From contig JFBG01000059.1 in the NCBI GenBank assembly GCA_000583135.1, forward strand, positions 1-51,162: a stretch of DNA of 51,162 nucleotides. The letters run 5' to 3'. Under the pieces are notes generated by a model. It had not been told where the DNA came from. It searched no databases and saw only the letters and a program-made list of their open reading frames with translations. The DNA comes from Thioalkalivibrio sp. HK1. Lineage in GTDB: Bacteria; Pseudomonadota; Gammaproteobacteria; HK1. The translations under genes and the position numbers were made by a program. Each line of letters begins with the position of its first letter. The stretch's first letter is position 1. Shown here piece by piece: positions 29,834-40,387 of this stretch.

Positions 29834-30415
29834 TCAATCCTCGGAATCCGAATTCGGCCGCAATGTGCAGATCATCAGTAACACCACTCCGATGCAAATC
29901 GCGCTATCGGCCACATTGAACGCCGGCCAATGCCGGCCTGCGACATGCACATCGATGAAGTCGATCACCGCTCCGAGATGGATCCGATCGATCATGTTGC
30001 CGATCGCACCGCCGAGCAGGAGCGAGAGCGCGCATGACATGAGGCGCTGATTTCGGGGCATCGTATAAAGCCAACGCACGACCAAAGCGCTCACCGCCAA
30101 GGCCAAGCCGATGAAAAGCCCGCGCTGCCAACCGCCGGCGGTGCTGAGAATGCTGAAAGCGGCACCGGGGTTGTAGGCGAGCACGAGGTTGAGCATCGGG
30201 GCCAAGGCTTTGGGAGCCAAAGGATCGATCCAAAGAAGCGCGGCGATTTTCGTCAGCTGATCCGCAATCACCACCGCCAGCGAACACCACAGCCATTTCA
30301 ACGCCCCGCGGGATGTCGGAGGCGCATCCGGCGGCGCATCCGCTCGGATATCGGACAGTTCCGCGGTCGAACCGTCTTTGTCGATGGAGGGCTGCACGGA
30401 TTTTTCCTCACCCAT
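29834..30415 (-). CDS. lspA: Lipoprotein signal peptidase
   Basis: 193 residues from the ATG at 30415, which overlaps the ribF stop by 8 bp. Inner-membrane aspartyl protease that cleaves prolipoproteins. Four membrane segments are visible. Catalytic aspartates are in GNMIDRIHLGAVIDFID and FNVADSAI; the motif LAYNPGAAFSIL is also conserved. The first 40 residues are a polar, disordered extension missing from the 164-residue E. coli enzyme. ileS, which normally lies between ribF and lspA, is absent. Confidence 0.95.
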   Translation of the reverse strand: MGEEKSVQPSIDKDGSTAELSDIRADAPPDAPPTSRGALKWLWCSLAVVIADQLTKIAALLWIDPLAPKALAPMLNLVLAYNPGAAFSILSTAGGWQRGLFIGLALAVSALVVRWLYTMPRNQRLMSCALSLLLGGAIGNMIDRIHLGAVIDFIDVHVAGRHWPAFNVADSAICIGVVLLMICTLRPNSDSED

Positions 30416-31382
30416 CGGCTTTGGCCCGGTTTTCAAGGATCGAGCGAGCATCGGCGCTATCGACGACGATCTGATCTTTGAGGGCGTCCAAGGAATCGAA
30501 TTTCCGATCCCCTCGGATGTGAGCGACAAAAACCACCTCGACATATCGACCGTAGGCATCCCCCGTCCAATCGAATACATGCACCTCGAGCACCGTATCC
30601 GTTCCCCCGACGGTCGGCCGCGGACCGACATAGGCAACCGCATCTCGCACCCGATCCCCCAAACCCTTCACCCGAACCGCATAGATCCCGAGCAGCGCCG
30701 ACCGGCGGCCGCGCATCGGGAGATTCAAGGTGGGAAAACCGATGGTGCGGCCTCGAGCGTCGCCACGGCGGACGCGCCCACCGATGCTGTAATCGCGGCC
30801 GAGCAGGTCGCGGGCGAGGGCCAGATCTCCAAGCGCCAGCGCCTTTCGGACCCAAGAACTGCTGACCCGACGTTCGCGCACCGAAAAGGTCTCGATCCGC
30901 ACCACTTCGAAACCTCTTTTTGCGCCGATACCGAGCAAGCGATCGAAATCCCCCTCTCCTTTATGCCCGAAACGAAAATCATCCCCCACCAGCACCGCCC
31001 GCACCCCCAAACCCTTCACCAAGACGATATCGACGAAATTCTCCCAGGTCATACGCCTTAGATGTTCGTCGAAGCGAAGCAGCAACACTCGATCCAGCGG
31101 CAAAGAGGAGAGCAAGGCGATCTTCTCGCGCAACGAAGTCAGACGAGGCGGAGCCGCCGAGGCGGAAAAGAATTCCTGCGGGGAGGGATCGAAGGTGATC
31201 AATGTCGATGGCAGGCCGTGCTCCGATGCCAGCGCATCGAGCTGATCCAGCAAAGCCCGATGCCCCCGATGCACTCCGTCATAGTTGCCTATGGTCGCTA
31301 CGCAGCCACGATGCTCGGGTCGCAGGCTGTAGCGCCCGCGGATCAACTCCAATCCGGCTTTCAATCCGTCTCTTGCGTGCAT
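30408..31382 (-). CDS. ribF: Bifunctional riboflavin kinase/FAD synthetase
   Basis: 324 residues from the ATG at 31382; a GTG at 31400 is in frame. Phosphorylates riboflavin to FMN, then adenylylates to FAD. The nucleotidyltransferase part shows TIGNYDGVHRGHRALL and later SSSWVRKALALGDL. The kinase part shows GRVRRGDARGRTIGFPTLNL and VHVFDWTGDAYGRYV. It follows murJ by about 100 bp and overlaps lspA. The order murJ-ribF-lspA without ileS is unusual. Confidence 0.95.
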   Translation of the reverse strand: MHARDGLKAGLELIRGRYSLRPEHRGCVATIGNYDGVHRGHRALLDQLDALASEHGLPSTLITFDPSPQEFFSASAAPPRLTSLREKIALLSSLPLDRVLLLRFDEHLRRMTWENFVDIVLVKGLGVRAVLVGDDFRFGHKGEGDFDRLLGIGAKRGFEVVRIETFSVRERRVSSSWVRKALALGDLALARDLLGRDYSIGGRVRRGDARGRTIGFPTLNLPMRGRRSALLGIYAVRVKGLGDRVRDAVAYVGPRPTVGGTDTVLEVHVFDWTGDAYGRYVEVVFVAHIRGDRKFDSLDALKDQIVVDSADARSILENRAKADG

Positions 31383-31483
31383 TCTCGGTTTTACCGACAC
31401 TGTCTTTTATCCAAGGGATCGGGTCCCCCGACGGGTTCTTTCATCGTCGGATCTCGCCAGATCTCAACGTACCGGCGAGGAGA

Positions 31484-33067
31484 TCATACTTTGCCGTCGC
31501 TTCGAGCATCCGACACCGCCCCGCCGCCGGCGGGCATCGCAAGATGGTGAGGACGAAGACCCAAAGCCAGCATGATCAAGGCATAAACCACCGCCCCGCC
31601 GAAGACGAGAAGGGTCAATCGCAGCGCTCGCTCCGTGGCCGCCATCTCCAACCATCGAGCGACATCCCCTTGCGCAAACCACAATCCCGCGGCCAGCAAG
31701 GCGTTGGCGATGAACACCCGCGATATGAGCGCGATCCACCCCGGGCGAGGACGATAGACATCTTGCGCCAATAGACTGCGCAGCAGCAAACCGGCATTGA
31801 GGAACGCGCATACGGTGGTCGCAAGCGCAAGCCCCGCATGGGCCAACGGCTTCATCAGCAACAGGTTGAGGATCACATTCGCGACCATCGCCACCATGCC
31901 GATTCGGACCGGGGTCCGGGTATCCTGGCGCGAGAAAAAACCGGTGACGAGGACCTTGACCGCAACGAAGGCGATCAATCCCGCGGAAAAGGCGATGAGG
32001 CTGCGCACCGTCATCTGAACATCGTGCGCGGTGAAGGCTCCGTAATGAAAAAGGGAGGCGATGATGGGAACGGCCAATATCGCCAGTCCCACCGCTGCCG
32101 GCGTTGCGATCACCAATACCAATCGCAGCGCCCAGTCGATGGTGTTCGAAAAATTCGCCGGATCCAAGGTCCGGGCATGCTGGCGGGAAAGGTGGGGAAG
32201 TATGACCGTCGCCAAGGCGATCCCGAATATCCCCAGCGGAAACTCCATCATCCGATCCGAAAAATAGAGCCATGACACGCTTCCGGTCACCAAAAACGAG
32301 GCGATCACCGTATCCACGAGCAAGTTGATCTGGGAAACGGATACGCCGAAGAGGGCGGGGATCATCAGTTTGATGACCCGGCCCACCCCTTCGTGAGCCC
32401 GCCGCCATCGGGGACGCACGAACATCCCGATCGCGGCGAGGAAGGGAAACTGAAAGGCGAGCTGGACGATCCCGGCGACGAAGACCCCGACGGCCAGTGC
32501 CAATGCCGGCTGTTCGAGCACCGGAGCCAGCCAAAGAACCGCCGCGATCAAGCATAGATTCAAGAACACCGGGGTGTATGCGGGTACGGCAAAGCGACCG
32601 AATGCGTTCAGCACGCCTCCGGCGAATGCCACCAAGGAAATGAACAGGGCATAAGGGAAAGTGATCCGAACCAGCTGCACCGCCAGTTCGTATTTTTCCG
32701 GATCGGCGCTAAAACCCGGAGCGAAAACGAGGATCAACAACGGCGCCGAGACGACCCCGACCACGGTCACAATGCTTAGCCCACCGGCCAGCGCCCCGAG
32801 CACGTGGGAAAGGAGATCGCGTACGTCCTCGGGCGAACGCTGCGCTCGGTATTCGCTCAAGATGGGGACGAAGGCTTGGGAGAAGGCGCCCTCGGCGAAG
32901 AGGCGGCGCAGGAAATTCGGGATGCGAAAGGCGACGAAGAAGGCGTCGGCCCCCGCTCCGGCGCCGAAAACACGGGCGATCAGGATATCGCGCACGAAAC
33001 CGAGCACCCTGGAAGCGGTGGTGCCGGCACCGACGGCCGCAACGGATTTGAGAAGGGATTGGCTCAC
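31484..33067 (-). CDS. murJ: Lipid II flippase MurJ (MviN)
   Basis: 527 residues with about 14 predicted membrane segments. Flips lipid II to the periplasmic side for peptidoglycan synthesis. Family landmarks: SRVLGFVRDILIARVFGAG near the N-terminus, FRIPNFLRRLFAEGAFSQAF, and later SWLYFSDRMMEFPLGIFGIA with VILPHLSR. The gene is divergent from rpsT, the common gammaproteobacterial arrangement, and leads the ribF-lspA group. Confidence 0.97.
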   Translation of the reverse strand: MSQSLLKSVAAVGAGTTASRVLGFVRDILIARVFGAGAGADAFFVAFRIPNFLRRLFAEGAFSQAFVPILSEYRAQRSPEDVRDLLSHVLGALAGGLSIVTVVGVVSAPLLILVFAPGFSADPEKYELAVQLVRITFPYALFISLVAFAGGVLNAFGRFAVPAYTPVFLNLCLIAAVLWLAPVLEQPALALAVGVFVAGIVQLAFQFPFLAAIGMFVRPRWRRAHEGVGRVIKLMIPALFGVSVSQINLLVDTVIASFLVTGSVSWLYFSDRMMEFPLGIFGIALATVILPHLSRQHARTLDPANFSNTIDWALRLVLVIATPAAVGLAILAVPIIASLFHYGAFTAHDVQMTVRSLIAFSAGLIAFVAVKVLVTGFFSRQDTRTPVRIGMVAMVANVILNLLLMKPLAHAGLALATTVCAFLNAGLLLRSLLAQDVYRPRPGWIALISRVFIANALLAAGLWFAQGDVARWLEMAATERALRLTLLVFGGAVVYALIMLALGLRPHHLAMPAGGGAVSDARSDGKV

Positions 33068-33170
33068 CGTGAACCGAGGAATCGATGAATCGAAAAACGC
33101 ATTACCGAGGAGGATATCGAAGAACGTCGAAAGAACGAAGCGAAATCGACATCCGAGGTATCGAATTGCG

Positions 33171-33200
33171 TTGCCATGGAAGCCTTGGCTGGTGCATAAT
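33171..33200 (+). promoter_or_regulatory. Putative rpsT promoter
   Basis: TTGCCA (33171-33176), an 18-nt spacer and CATAAT (33195-33200) give a fair sigma-70 promoter pointing to rpsT, with a leader of about 95 nt. It lies in the murJ-rpsT divergent region. Confidence 0.4.
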
Positions 33201-33232
33201 ACCCAGTTGACTTTGCAAATGCCCTTTTTTCG

Positions 33233-33248
33233 GATATTTGCAAATATC
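33233..33248. promoter_or_regulatory. 16-bp palindrome in the rpsT leader
   Basis: GATATTTGCAAATATC is a perfect palindrome. Its inner TTTGCAAA also occurs at 33212-33219. Placed between the likely transcription start and the rpsT start codon, it could be an operator or an RNA element. S20 is known to regulate its own synthesis in E. coli, but I cannot link this site to that. Confidence 0.35.
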
Positions 33249-33303
33249 TTCGCTCGATCGATATTGTCGCATCGAATTCATGATTCGAAGGAGAGTAGAA
33301 CCG

Positions 33304-33573
33304 GTGGCCAACAGTTCCCAAGCGAGAAAGCGTGCGCGACAGTCCGAAAAAAGACGCATGCACAATACCAGTTTGCGCTCGAGGATGCGCACCAGCATCA
33401 AGCGCATGATCCGCGCGCTCGATAGCAACGATGTCAATGGTGCACAAGAGGCTTCCAAGCGCGCATTCCCCCTGCTCGATAGCGCATCGGGGAAAAACCT
33501 CATCCATAAAAACAAGGCGGCACGGCATAAAAAACGGCTCAACGCCCGACTCAAAGCCCTCGCATCCGCCTGA
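33304..33573 (+). CDS. rpsT: 30S ribosomal protein S20
   Basis: 89 residues. Binds 16S rRNA in the 30S body. The sequence ANSSQARKRARQSEKRR, then RSRMRTSIKRMIRAL and the end HKNKAARHKKRLNARLKAL, is typical of S20. The start codon is GTG, preceded by AAGGAG about 10 nt upstream. A non-AUG start recalls E. coli rpsT, whose UUG start matters in autoregulation. Upstream in-frame codons do not match the family. Confidence 0.97.
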   Translation: MANSSQARKRARQSEKRRMHNTSLRSRMRTSIKRMIRALDSNDVNGAQEASKRAFPLLDSASGKNLIHKNKAARHKKRLNARLKALASA

Positions 33574-33931
33574 TCGCCCTCTTGAATAGGAGACGGCAAG
33601 GCGGTTTGCCGCCGTCCGAGCCTCGGTTCGGCGGGACTCGTCCCCGATATTGATATCGATATTGATTTTATATGGCGACGAGGGCGCCGACGAAGCCGGC
33701 TTTCGCAATATCGTCGCTTTTGCGGCCAAGGCTCGAACCCTAGAGATTCGAGCCTTGATCGCAAAGACCGCTCGGCGCTTTGTCCAAAGGCTTCGGCGAT
33801 CGAGTCTTCGGCGATCGTCTTCGACATCGATTCGCTCGGGCGAAGCCCTTGATCGGGCGTTGCATCGCCAAGGCCTTCCTTTCGGCCCTCGCTACATCGT
33901 TCGAATTCCGCTTGCGCCCGTTCTTTGCGGA
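33574..33931. other. Intergenic region between rpsT and proB
   Basis: 358 bases between convergent genes with no credible gene. A GC-rich hairpin at 33592-33616 (GACGGC and GCCGTC arms with an inner GGC/GCC) could terminate rpsT, though no T-run follows. A perfect 10-bp inverted repeat AAGGCTCGAA/TTCGAGCCTT sits at 33728-33737 and 33747-33756. A direct repeat CTTCGGCGATCG is present near 33790-33816. Confidence 0.5.
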
Positions 33932-35145
33932 TCATTCGGTCATCACCACCAGATTATCCCGGTGGATCAGCTCCGGATCGTTGGCATAGCCCAGTAGATC
34001 CGCTATTTTTTCGCTGCGATGGCCCATGATCCGGCGCGTTTCCTTGGCATCGTAATTCGAAAGCCCCCGAGCGATCTCGACGCCCGATGGATCGAAACAG
34101 GCAACGACCTCCCCGCGCGCGAAATCACCCGTTACCGCCCGCACCCCGACCGCCAGAAGGCTACGTCCGGACTCGAGCAGAACTTTCGCCGCCCCCTCGT
34201 CGATGGATAGACGGCCGCGCACGCTCAGCTGACCCGCCAGCCATTGTTTGCGGGCCTGCAGCGGTGCCTGCCCCGGCTCGAGACAGGTTCCGATCTCCTC
34301 GCCTTCGAACAGGCGGCGAAGCACATCGGGCTCGCGGCCGGAGACGATGCGGGTGCACGTCCCGGAACGAGCGGCCAAGGCGGCGGCCTTGAGCTTGGTC
34401 CGCATCCCGCCGCGGCCGAGCGCTCCGCCTTGCCCCGCCCCCGCTTCCAACGCCGGATCCCCCGCTTTGCCGCGGGCGATCAGTTCGGCGCTCGGATACA
34501 AGCGCGGATCCCGATCGAAAAGCCCCGGCTGATCCGTGAGGATGATCAGAAGATCCGCCTCCACCAGATTGGCCACCAAGCCTGCAAGATTATCGTTATC
34601 GCCCAAACGGATCTCGGGAGTGGCGATCGCATCGTTTTCGTTGATCACCGGCAAGACCCGGTGTCGCAACAGCTCCCGAAGCGTGCGACGGGCATTCAAA
34701 TAGCGGCCGCGATTCGAAAAATCCTCGTGGGTGAGAAGAATCTGCGCGGTATGCGTATTTCGCCGTTGAAAGCACGATTCATAGACCTGCGCCAGACCCA
34801 TTTGACCGACCGCCGCCACCGCCTGCAACTCGTAGATGGCCTCGGGGCGACGGACAAGCCTCAAACGGCGCATCCCCTCCGCCACCGACCCCGAGGAGAC
34901 CAAGACCACATCGACCCCGCACCGGCGCAGATCGGCCATCTGCTCGACCCAGATATTGATGATGGATGGGTCCACTCCACGCCCGTCATCGGTGATCAAC
35001 GCGCTGCCGATCTTGATGACCCAGCGGCCCGCTCCGCCCCTGCGCTGCGTCCTTGGCGACTCGTGCGAGGGGATCACCGATGCGATGTCGCCTCCGATCT
35101 CAAGCCCGGATTTCTCTCTCGATTCGCCGCCTTCTTGCGCTGACA

Positions 35146-35146
<1 letters not shown>
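33932..35146 (-). CDS. proB: Glutamate 5-kinase
   Basis: 404 residues from the ATG at 35146. First step of proline synthesis, phosphorylating glutamate. The kinase domain shows [36 protein letters not shown] and [12 protein letters not shown]; a PUA domain follows ([15 protein letters not shown]). The ATG overlaps the obgE stop as TGATG, so translation is coupled. An N-terminal stretch of about 38 residues before the kinase domain is longer than usual; the true start could be internal, but the overlap argues for this one. Confidence 0.95.
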
Positions 35147-36225
<1,079 letters not shown>

Positions 36226-36254
36226 TCATGGGCGTTCAAAGCGCTGCCGACCGA

Positions 36255-36284
36255 AACGAAAAACCCTGCCTCGGGCGGCAGGGT
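36255..36284 (-). terminator. Rho-independent terminator after rplU-rpmA
   Basis: On the minus strand ACCCTGCC (36284-36277) and GGCAGGGT (36270-36263) form a stem with a 6-nt loop, followed by TTTTCGTTT. It lies about 105 bp after the rpmA stop and separates ribosomal protein expression from obgE-proB. Confidence 0.85.
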
Positions 36285-36389
36285 CTAGGCAAGGATCGAA
36301 TGCCCCTCGACATCGGGCCGCATAACGCAGGCTGCACTCGAGTTGCGATCCGATCATTCGCATCGCCGACAAGCGCAAAGCGATGCCGA

Positions 36390-36650
36390 TCAGGTCGCCG
36401 GGCGAACGCTTACGTATTTACGCCCCAAAGGCCCTTTGCGTTCGAAAAACACATGCCCGTCGAGGGTGGCGAAAAGCGTGTGATCGCGCCCGCAGCCGAC
36501 ATTCATTCCCGGATGAAAACGCGTTCCTCGTTGACGAACGATGATACCCCCGGCCTTGACTTCCTGTCCGGCGAAGAGTTTGACGCCCAACCGCTTGGAA
36601 TGCGAATCGCGTCCGTTTTTACTGCTTCCGCCCGCTTTTTTATGCGCCAT
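36390..36650 (-). CDS. rpmA: 50S ribosomal protein L27
   Basis: 86 residues. The N-terminus [20 protein letters not shown] reaches the peptidyl-transferase centre; [20 protein letters not shown] follows. Standard length. It is 17 bp downstream of rplU and ends before a clear terminator. Confidence 0.98.
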   Translation of the reverse strand: MAHKKAGGSSKNGRDSHSKRLGVKLFAGQEVKAGGIIVRQRGTRFHPGMNVGCGRDHTLFATLDGHVFFERKGPLGRKYVSVRPAT

Positions 36651-36667
36651 TTCGCTGCTCCTTGCAA

Positions 36668-36982
36668 CTAGCCGGTCGTAATCGACCCGATTTCCAATTC
36701 CGTGAAATTCTGGCGATGGCCATGCTGCCGAAGATAGTTCTTGCGACGCTTGAATTTCACCACTTTTACCTTTTTCGAACGGCCATGGGCTCGAACGATC
36801 GCCCTCACCTTGCCACCGGACACAAAAGGGGTTCCGACTTCCACCTGCTGACCATCGCTGACCAACAGGACTTTATCGAGATCGACCTCGCTACCCTCCG
36901 TGGCATCGAGCCTTTCGACCCGCAGGCGATCCCCTTGGCTGACCCGATATTGCTTGCCGCCCGTTGCTATCACCGCATACAT
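36668..36982 (-). CDS. rplU: 50S ribosomal protein L21
   Basis: 104 residues with [14 protein letters not shown], the universal L21 start, and [18 protein letters not shown] near the C-terminus. First gene of the rplU-rpmA operon, divergent from ispB. A candidate -10 (TATAAT) lies about 195 bp upstream, giving a long leader that may carry autoregulation. Confidence 0.98.
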   Translation of the reverse strand: MYAVIATGGKQYRVSQGDRLRVERLDATEGSEVDLDKVLLVSDGQQVEVGTPFVSGGKVRAIVRAHGRSKKVKVVKFKRRKNYLRQHGHRQNFTELEIGSITTG

Positions 36983-37398
36983 TGGATTGACTCCCGAAAA
37001 GAAATTCGTTTATCGACCCGACCGCCACCTCGAAATCGACGGGCGACCTCGAAAAACCAAGGTCCGCAGATACCGCCACCGACGAGTCCCGATGGCTCTT
37101 AGCGACTCGAAGCCTTGGATGGATCGCGCTGTTTCGGCGGATATCGTTTCAGCGGATAGATACCGTTCCGGTGGATAATTATAACCGGCATCGGCATCGA
37201 TCTGTTCGCCCGAAATCCATCTGACTTGTAAAAGACGACATCCTCTCCCGGCAAGGTCAGTCGATCGATGGAAGGAGACAAGAAAAGGATACCGGATGCG
37301 AAATTCGATCCTCGATCCCGAATAAACCGATAATTCCCCCTCGCCGCCCCCGATACCCTTCGAAAGACGGACTTTCAACCGAAAAAACCACCGACCTC
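36983..37398. other. Divergent rplU-ispB control region
   Basis: 416 bases with no credible gene. It carries a minus-strand TATAAT at 37183-37178 (no clear -35) for rplU and three related 13-bp direct repeats at 37131-37177. The stretch 37300-37398 leads into ispB without an obvious Shine-Dalgarno. Confidence 0.5.
37131..37177. repeat. Three 13-bp imperfect direct repeats between rplU and ispB
   Basis: GTTTCGGCGGATA (37131-37143), GTTTCAGCGGATA (37146-37158) and GTTCCGGTGGATA (37165-37177) share the pattern GTTYCRGYGGATA. They abut a minus-strand TATAAT. They could be regulator sites or a small duplication in the rplU leader. Confidence 0.6.
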
Positions 37399-38433
37399 AT
37401 GACCGCCACCGAATTTCACAGCCACCCCCCCACCCCCTTCCTCGATCTGGCATCGATCAGGAAGTCGGTCGAGATCGATCTCGAAGCGGTGGATCGGCTG
37501 CTTCGAAAGCACCTCGATTCCGATGTTCCCCTCGTCAACGAAATCTCCGAGCATGTCATCGCCGGCGGCGGCAAACGCCTGCGCCCGATCCTCGTCCTCC
37601 TTAGCGCCCGCGCTTGCCACCATACCGAGGACAATCTTGAAATAAACGAGCGGCATATCCGGCTTGCGGCGGTGATCGAACTCATCCACACCGCCACCTT
37701 GCTACACGATGACGTTGTCGATAGCTCGGGGATGCGACACGGACGAGAGACGGCGAATCGTCTATTCGGCAACGAAGCCTCGGTGCTGGCCGGGGATTTT
37801 CTCTATTCGCGCGCCTTCCAGCTGATGGTGGAGGTCGGCAACATCAGGATCATGGAGATCATGGCCCATACCACCAATCGGATTGCCGAGGGCGAAGTGA
37901 TGCAGCTGATCAATTGTCGCGATCCCGATACCACCGAGGCCGGCTATTTCGAGATCATCGGTCGCAAAACCGCCGATCTTTTCGCAGCGGCGGCGCGCAT
38001 CGGGGCGATCTGCGCCGAAGCCATGCCTGCGCAGGAGGATGCGATGGCCCGCTACGGCCATCACTTGGGGATTGCCTACCAGCTCATCGACGATATCCTG
38101 GACTATCCGGTGAACGATGGCCAAGGGCTCGGCAAGAATGCCGGCGACGACTTGGCCGAGGGCAAACCCACCTTGCCCCTGATTCACGCCATCCGCGAAA
38201 GCGATCCTCGAAATGCGGACATTCTGCGAGAAGCCGTCACGAGCAGCCGACTCGATGCCATCGAGGAAGTTCTGGCGATCATTGAATCTGCGGGGTCGAT
38301 CGCCTACACTTCGCAGATTGCGACGGAGCATGCGAGCCTTGCGGAGCGAGCGTTGCTCGAGATACCGGATTCTCGCCGGCGAGAAACCCTGCGAGGGCTT
38401 GCAAAGTTCGCGGTCAATCGTCGCACCGACTGA
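37399..38433 (+). CDS. ispB: Octaprenyl diphosphate synthase
   Basis: 344 residues. Makes the long-chain tail of ubiquinone or menaquinone. The first Asp-rich motif is LLHDDVVDSSGMRHG, the second QLIDDILDY; GGGKRLRPILVLL precedes them and GEVMQL follows. The E. coli order ispB divergent from rplU is kept. The early part is Pro-rich. tRNA-Pro follows after 48 bp. Confidence 0.95.
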   Translation: MTATEFHSHPPTPFLDLASIRKSVEIDLEAVDRLLRKHLDSDVPLVNEISEHVIAGGGKRLRPILVLLSARACHHTEDNLEINERHIRLAAVIELIHTATLLHDDVVDSSGMRHGRETANRLFGNEASVLAGDFLYSRAFQLMVEVGNIRIMEIMAHTTNRIAEGEVMQLINCRDPDTTEAGYFEIIGRKTADLFAAAARIGAICAEAMPAQEDAMARYGHHLGIAYQLIDDILDYPVNDGQGLGKNAGDDLAEGKPTLPLIHAIRESDPRNADILREAVTSSRLDAIEEVLAIIESAGSIAYTSQIATEHASLAERALLEIPDSRRRETLRGLAKFAVNRRTD

Positions 38434-38481
38434 TCGGCGTATCCAAAGGTCGCCGAGGATTCGCTCAAGCGCTAAAATATT

Positions 38482-38558
38482 CGGGGTGTAGCTCAGCCTG
38501 GTAGAGCACTGCCTTCGGGAGGCAGGGGTCGGAGGTTCAAATCCTCTCACCCCGACCA
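38482..38558 (+). tRNA. tRNA-Pro (anticodon CGG)
   Basis: 77 nt. Acceptor CGGGGTG pairs with CACCCCG, followed by A and an encoded CCA. The anticodon stem-loop is CTGCC-TTCGGGA-GGCAG, giving CGG. The T-arm carries GGTTCAAATCC. It lies right before the region that leads into the peptide-use cluster. Confidence 0.97.
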
Positions 38559-38561
38559 TTC

Positions 38562-38592
38562 AAAAAGGCCCTTGACGGGGCCTTTTATTTTT
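38562..38592 (+). terminator. Rho-independent terminator of tRNA-Pro
   Basis: AAAAAGGCCC and GGGCCTTTT arms around a short loop, followed by ATTTTT. It begins four bases after the CCA end of tRNA-Pro. Confidence 0.88.
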
Positions 38593-38794
38593 CGCCGATC
38601 TCAATTCGCAACGATACCCGCTAACGTCAAGACGATCGCTCGAGATTGTTCGGGCTCTCGGGTGCGGGGATCGATCTCGCCGAAAAGCCGGACCCATCAT
38701 CGCTTAAACCCCATCGCCTTGGATGACCTTGAATACGTTCGCTCCCGAGACGGCTTGATCGCCGGATCGATAAGTCCGATATCGGACTTGTGCT

Positions 38795-40252
38795 TCAACC
38801 CTCGTTGAAAGGGTCTTGGACTTTCGGCCAATAATCGTCGCCAAAGTGCCGATAGGGAATCGTCGCGAAATCCGGAGGGATGGCGCCGGGGCCCGATAGA
38901 TATTCGATGCGGGAGGCGATGGGGGCGAAGCCTGCATAGAAGTGCTGCGTGGATTTCACGACGATACCCCGATAGGCGGTTGGATCCACACCCAGCTGGG
39001 TCATGCCGTCGGGGTGAAATACTTGGGTCCGCTTGGTCGTCAGAATCAGGTCGATATCCCCGGTTGTCACCCACACCGCCGTACCCATGGGCATGCGGGC
39101 ATCCCCGAAGGTCTGCCCGGCTTCCTCTAAAATGCGCTTGACCCTCACCCGAAGATCGACCGGATCGCCGGAGGACACCCCGCATTTGCCGCCGATGCGC
39201 AGGTCGATGCTCGCCCCTTCTCCGGCCTCTTGGCAAAAACGCACCGCGATCGGATCCCAGTAGTGACCGGTCATCAGTCCTGCGATGCCGCGATCCAGTG
39301 CCGCCCGGAGCACGAAGGTCGAATCCGAGGGGGCTCCTCCACCGGCATTGTCCGCGACATCCGCAATCACCACGGGTCCGGGGCCCGCCTCGATCAGATC
39401 CAATGCTTGATCGGTCGATATCATGCTCTGGTTGGCCTCGTCTCGGACGGACCATAGGCGCTGCGCGAAGCGTTTCGCCGTCTCCGCCGCCGCCTGTGCA
39501 TTTGCGTTTGCGACCACGACCATCTTTCCGCTGGTACAAGGCACATCCTGCCAAGGAAAGCCGTGCGCAAAGCTGACCGACAGGATATCGCCTTGGCCTT
39601 CTGCGTCCTGCATCTGCGAGACGATGGTCTTCATCGGCTCCGTGGGCGTGCGCCACTTCATGATCATCTTGCAGTCATGGACGGCGATGACCGGATTCAC
39701 CTCGCCCGCATGCACTCTGGCGCAGATGTCGAACAGCTCCTCGGCCCGAGGTCCGACATCCGTATGTGGATACTCCTTGAACAGCACCATGACATCGGCC
39801 GCTTCGGTCATGGCCGGCGTTATGGAGCAGTGCAGATCCAGTTCGACACCCAAGACGACATCCGGGCCGACGATATCTCGGACCTTTCGCATCAGGTCGC
39901 CCTCGCAGTCGTCATAGCCCTCCGCCGTCATGGCCCCGTGGAGGGATAACAAGACGATATCCACCGGCGAAGCGGCTCGTAGATCCGCAAGGATCCTATC
40001 CCGGAGACCTTCGTAGACCGAGCGCACCGTCAGTCCGGCGGGTTGCGCAAAAGCGGCGATGGACTCGACGACCTCTCCTTGGCGCTCCTCGGTCTTTCGT
40101 CGCCAAATATGCAAGGGCAGCGAAAAAAGATTGGGCGGGTGCCGTGTCGCATCGCCCTCGAAGTACATCGAGTCGAGGAAGGTCTGCATCCCGGTGGGCA
40201 GATTCGAAAAGGAGTTCGTCTCCGTACCGAGACAGGCAATGAATGTTTTCAT
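38795..40252 (-). CDS. M81 family metallopeptidase (microcystinase MlrC-like)
   Basis: 485 residues from the ATG at 40252. The start KTFIACLGTETNSFSNLPTG and the segments VLLSLHGAMTAEGYDDCEGD, GVELDLHCSITPAM and YPHTDVGPRAEEL match the M81 (MlrC, DUF1485 with MlrC C-terminus) family. MlrC zinc-hydrolyses small peptides and takes part in microcystin breakdown in sphingomonads; most relatives have unknown substrates. No signal peptide, so it is cytoplasmic. It is the last gene of the ABC importer cluster, so it probably hydrolyses an imported peptide or an unusual amide. Confidence 0.88.
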   Translation of the reverse strand: MKTFIACLGTETNSFSNLPTGMQTFLDSMYFEGDATRHPPNLFSLPLHIWRRKTEERQGEVVESIAAFAQPAGLTVRSVYEGLRDRILADLRAASPVDIVLLSLHGAMTAEGYDDCEGDLMRKVRDIVGPDVVLGVELDLHCSITPAMTEAADVMVLFKEYPHTDVGPRAEELFDICARVHAGEVNPVIAVHDCKMIMKWRTPTEPMKTIVSQMQDAEGQGDILSVSFAHGFPWQDVPCTSGKMVVVANANAQAAAETAKRFAQRLWSVRDEANQSMISTDQALDLIEAGPGPVVIADVADNAGGGAPSDSTFVLRAALDRGIAGLMTGHYWDPIAVRFCQEAGEGASIDLRIGGKCGVSSGDPVDLRVRVKRILEEAGQTFGDARMPMGTAVWVTTGDIDLILTTKRTQVFHPDGMTQLGVDPTAYRGIVVKSTQHFYAGFAPIASRIEYLSGPGAIPPDFATIPYRHFGDDYWPKVQDPFNEG

Positions 40253-40387
40253 CTTTTTCACCGAGTAGTGGGGCTCGCATCCATCCAGACAAGGCCCCGA
40301 GGGATTGCGAGCGGGATTGTCGTTTTTTCGCACCCGTATTTTTCACTCATATTTTTCGCACCGACCGATGGGAGCGAGCGGAATCCT

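Noticed and set aside
38482..38794. tRNA-Pro as an integration site with a duplicated tRNA end
   Set aside because: I looked for a second copy of the tRNA 3' segment through to 51162 and saw none, and no integrase is present. Island origin is left as inference only.
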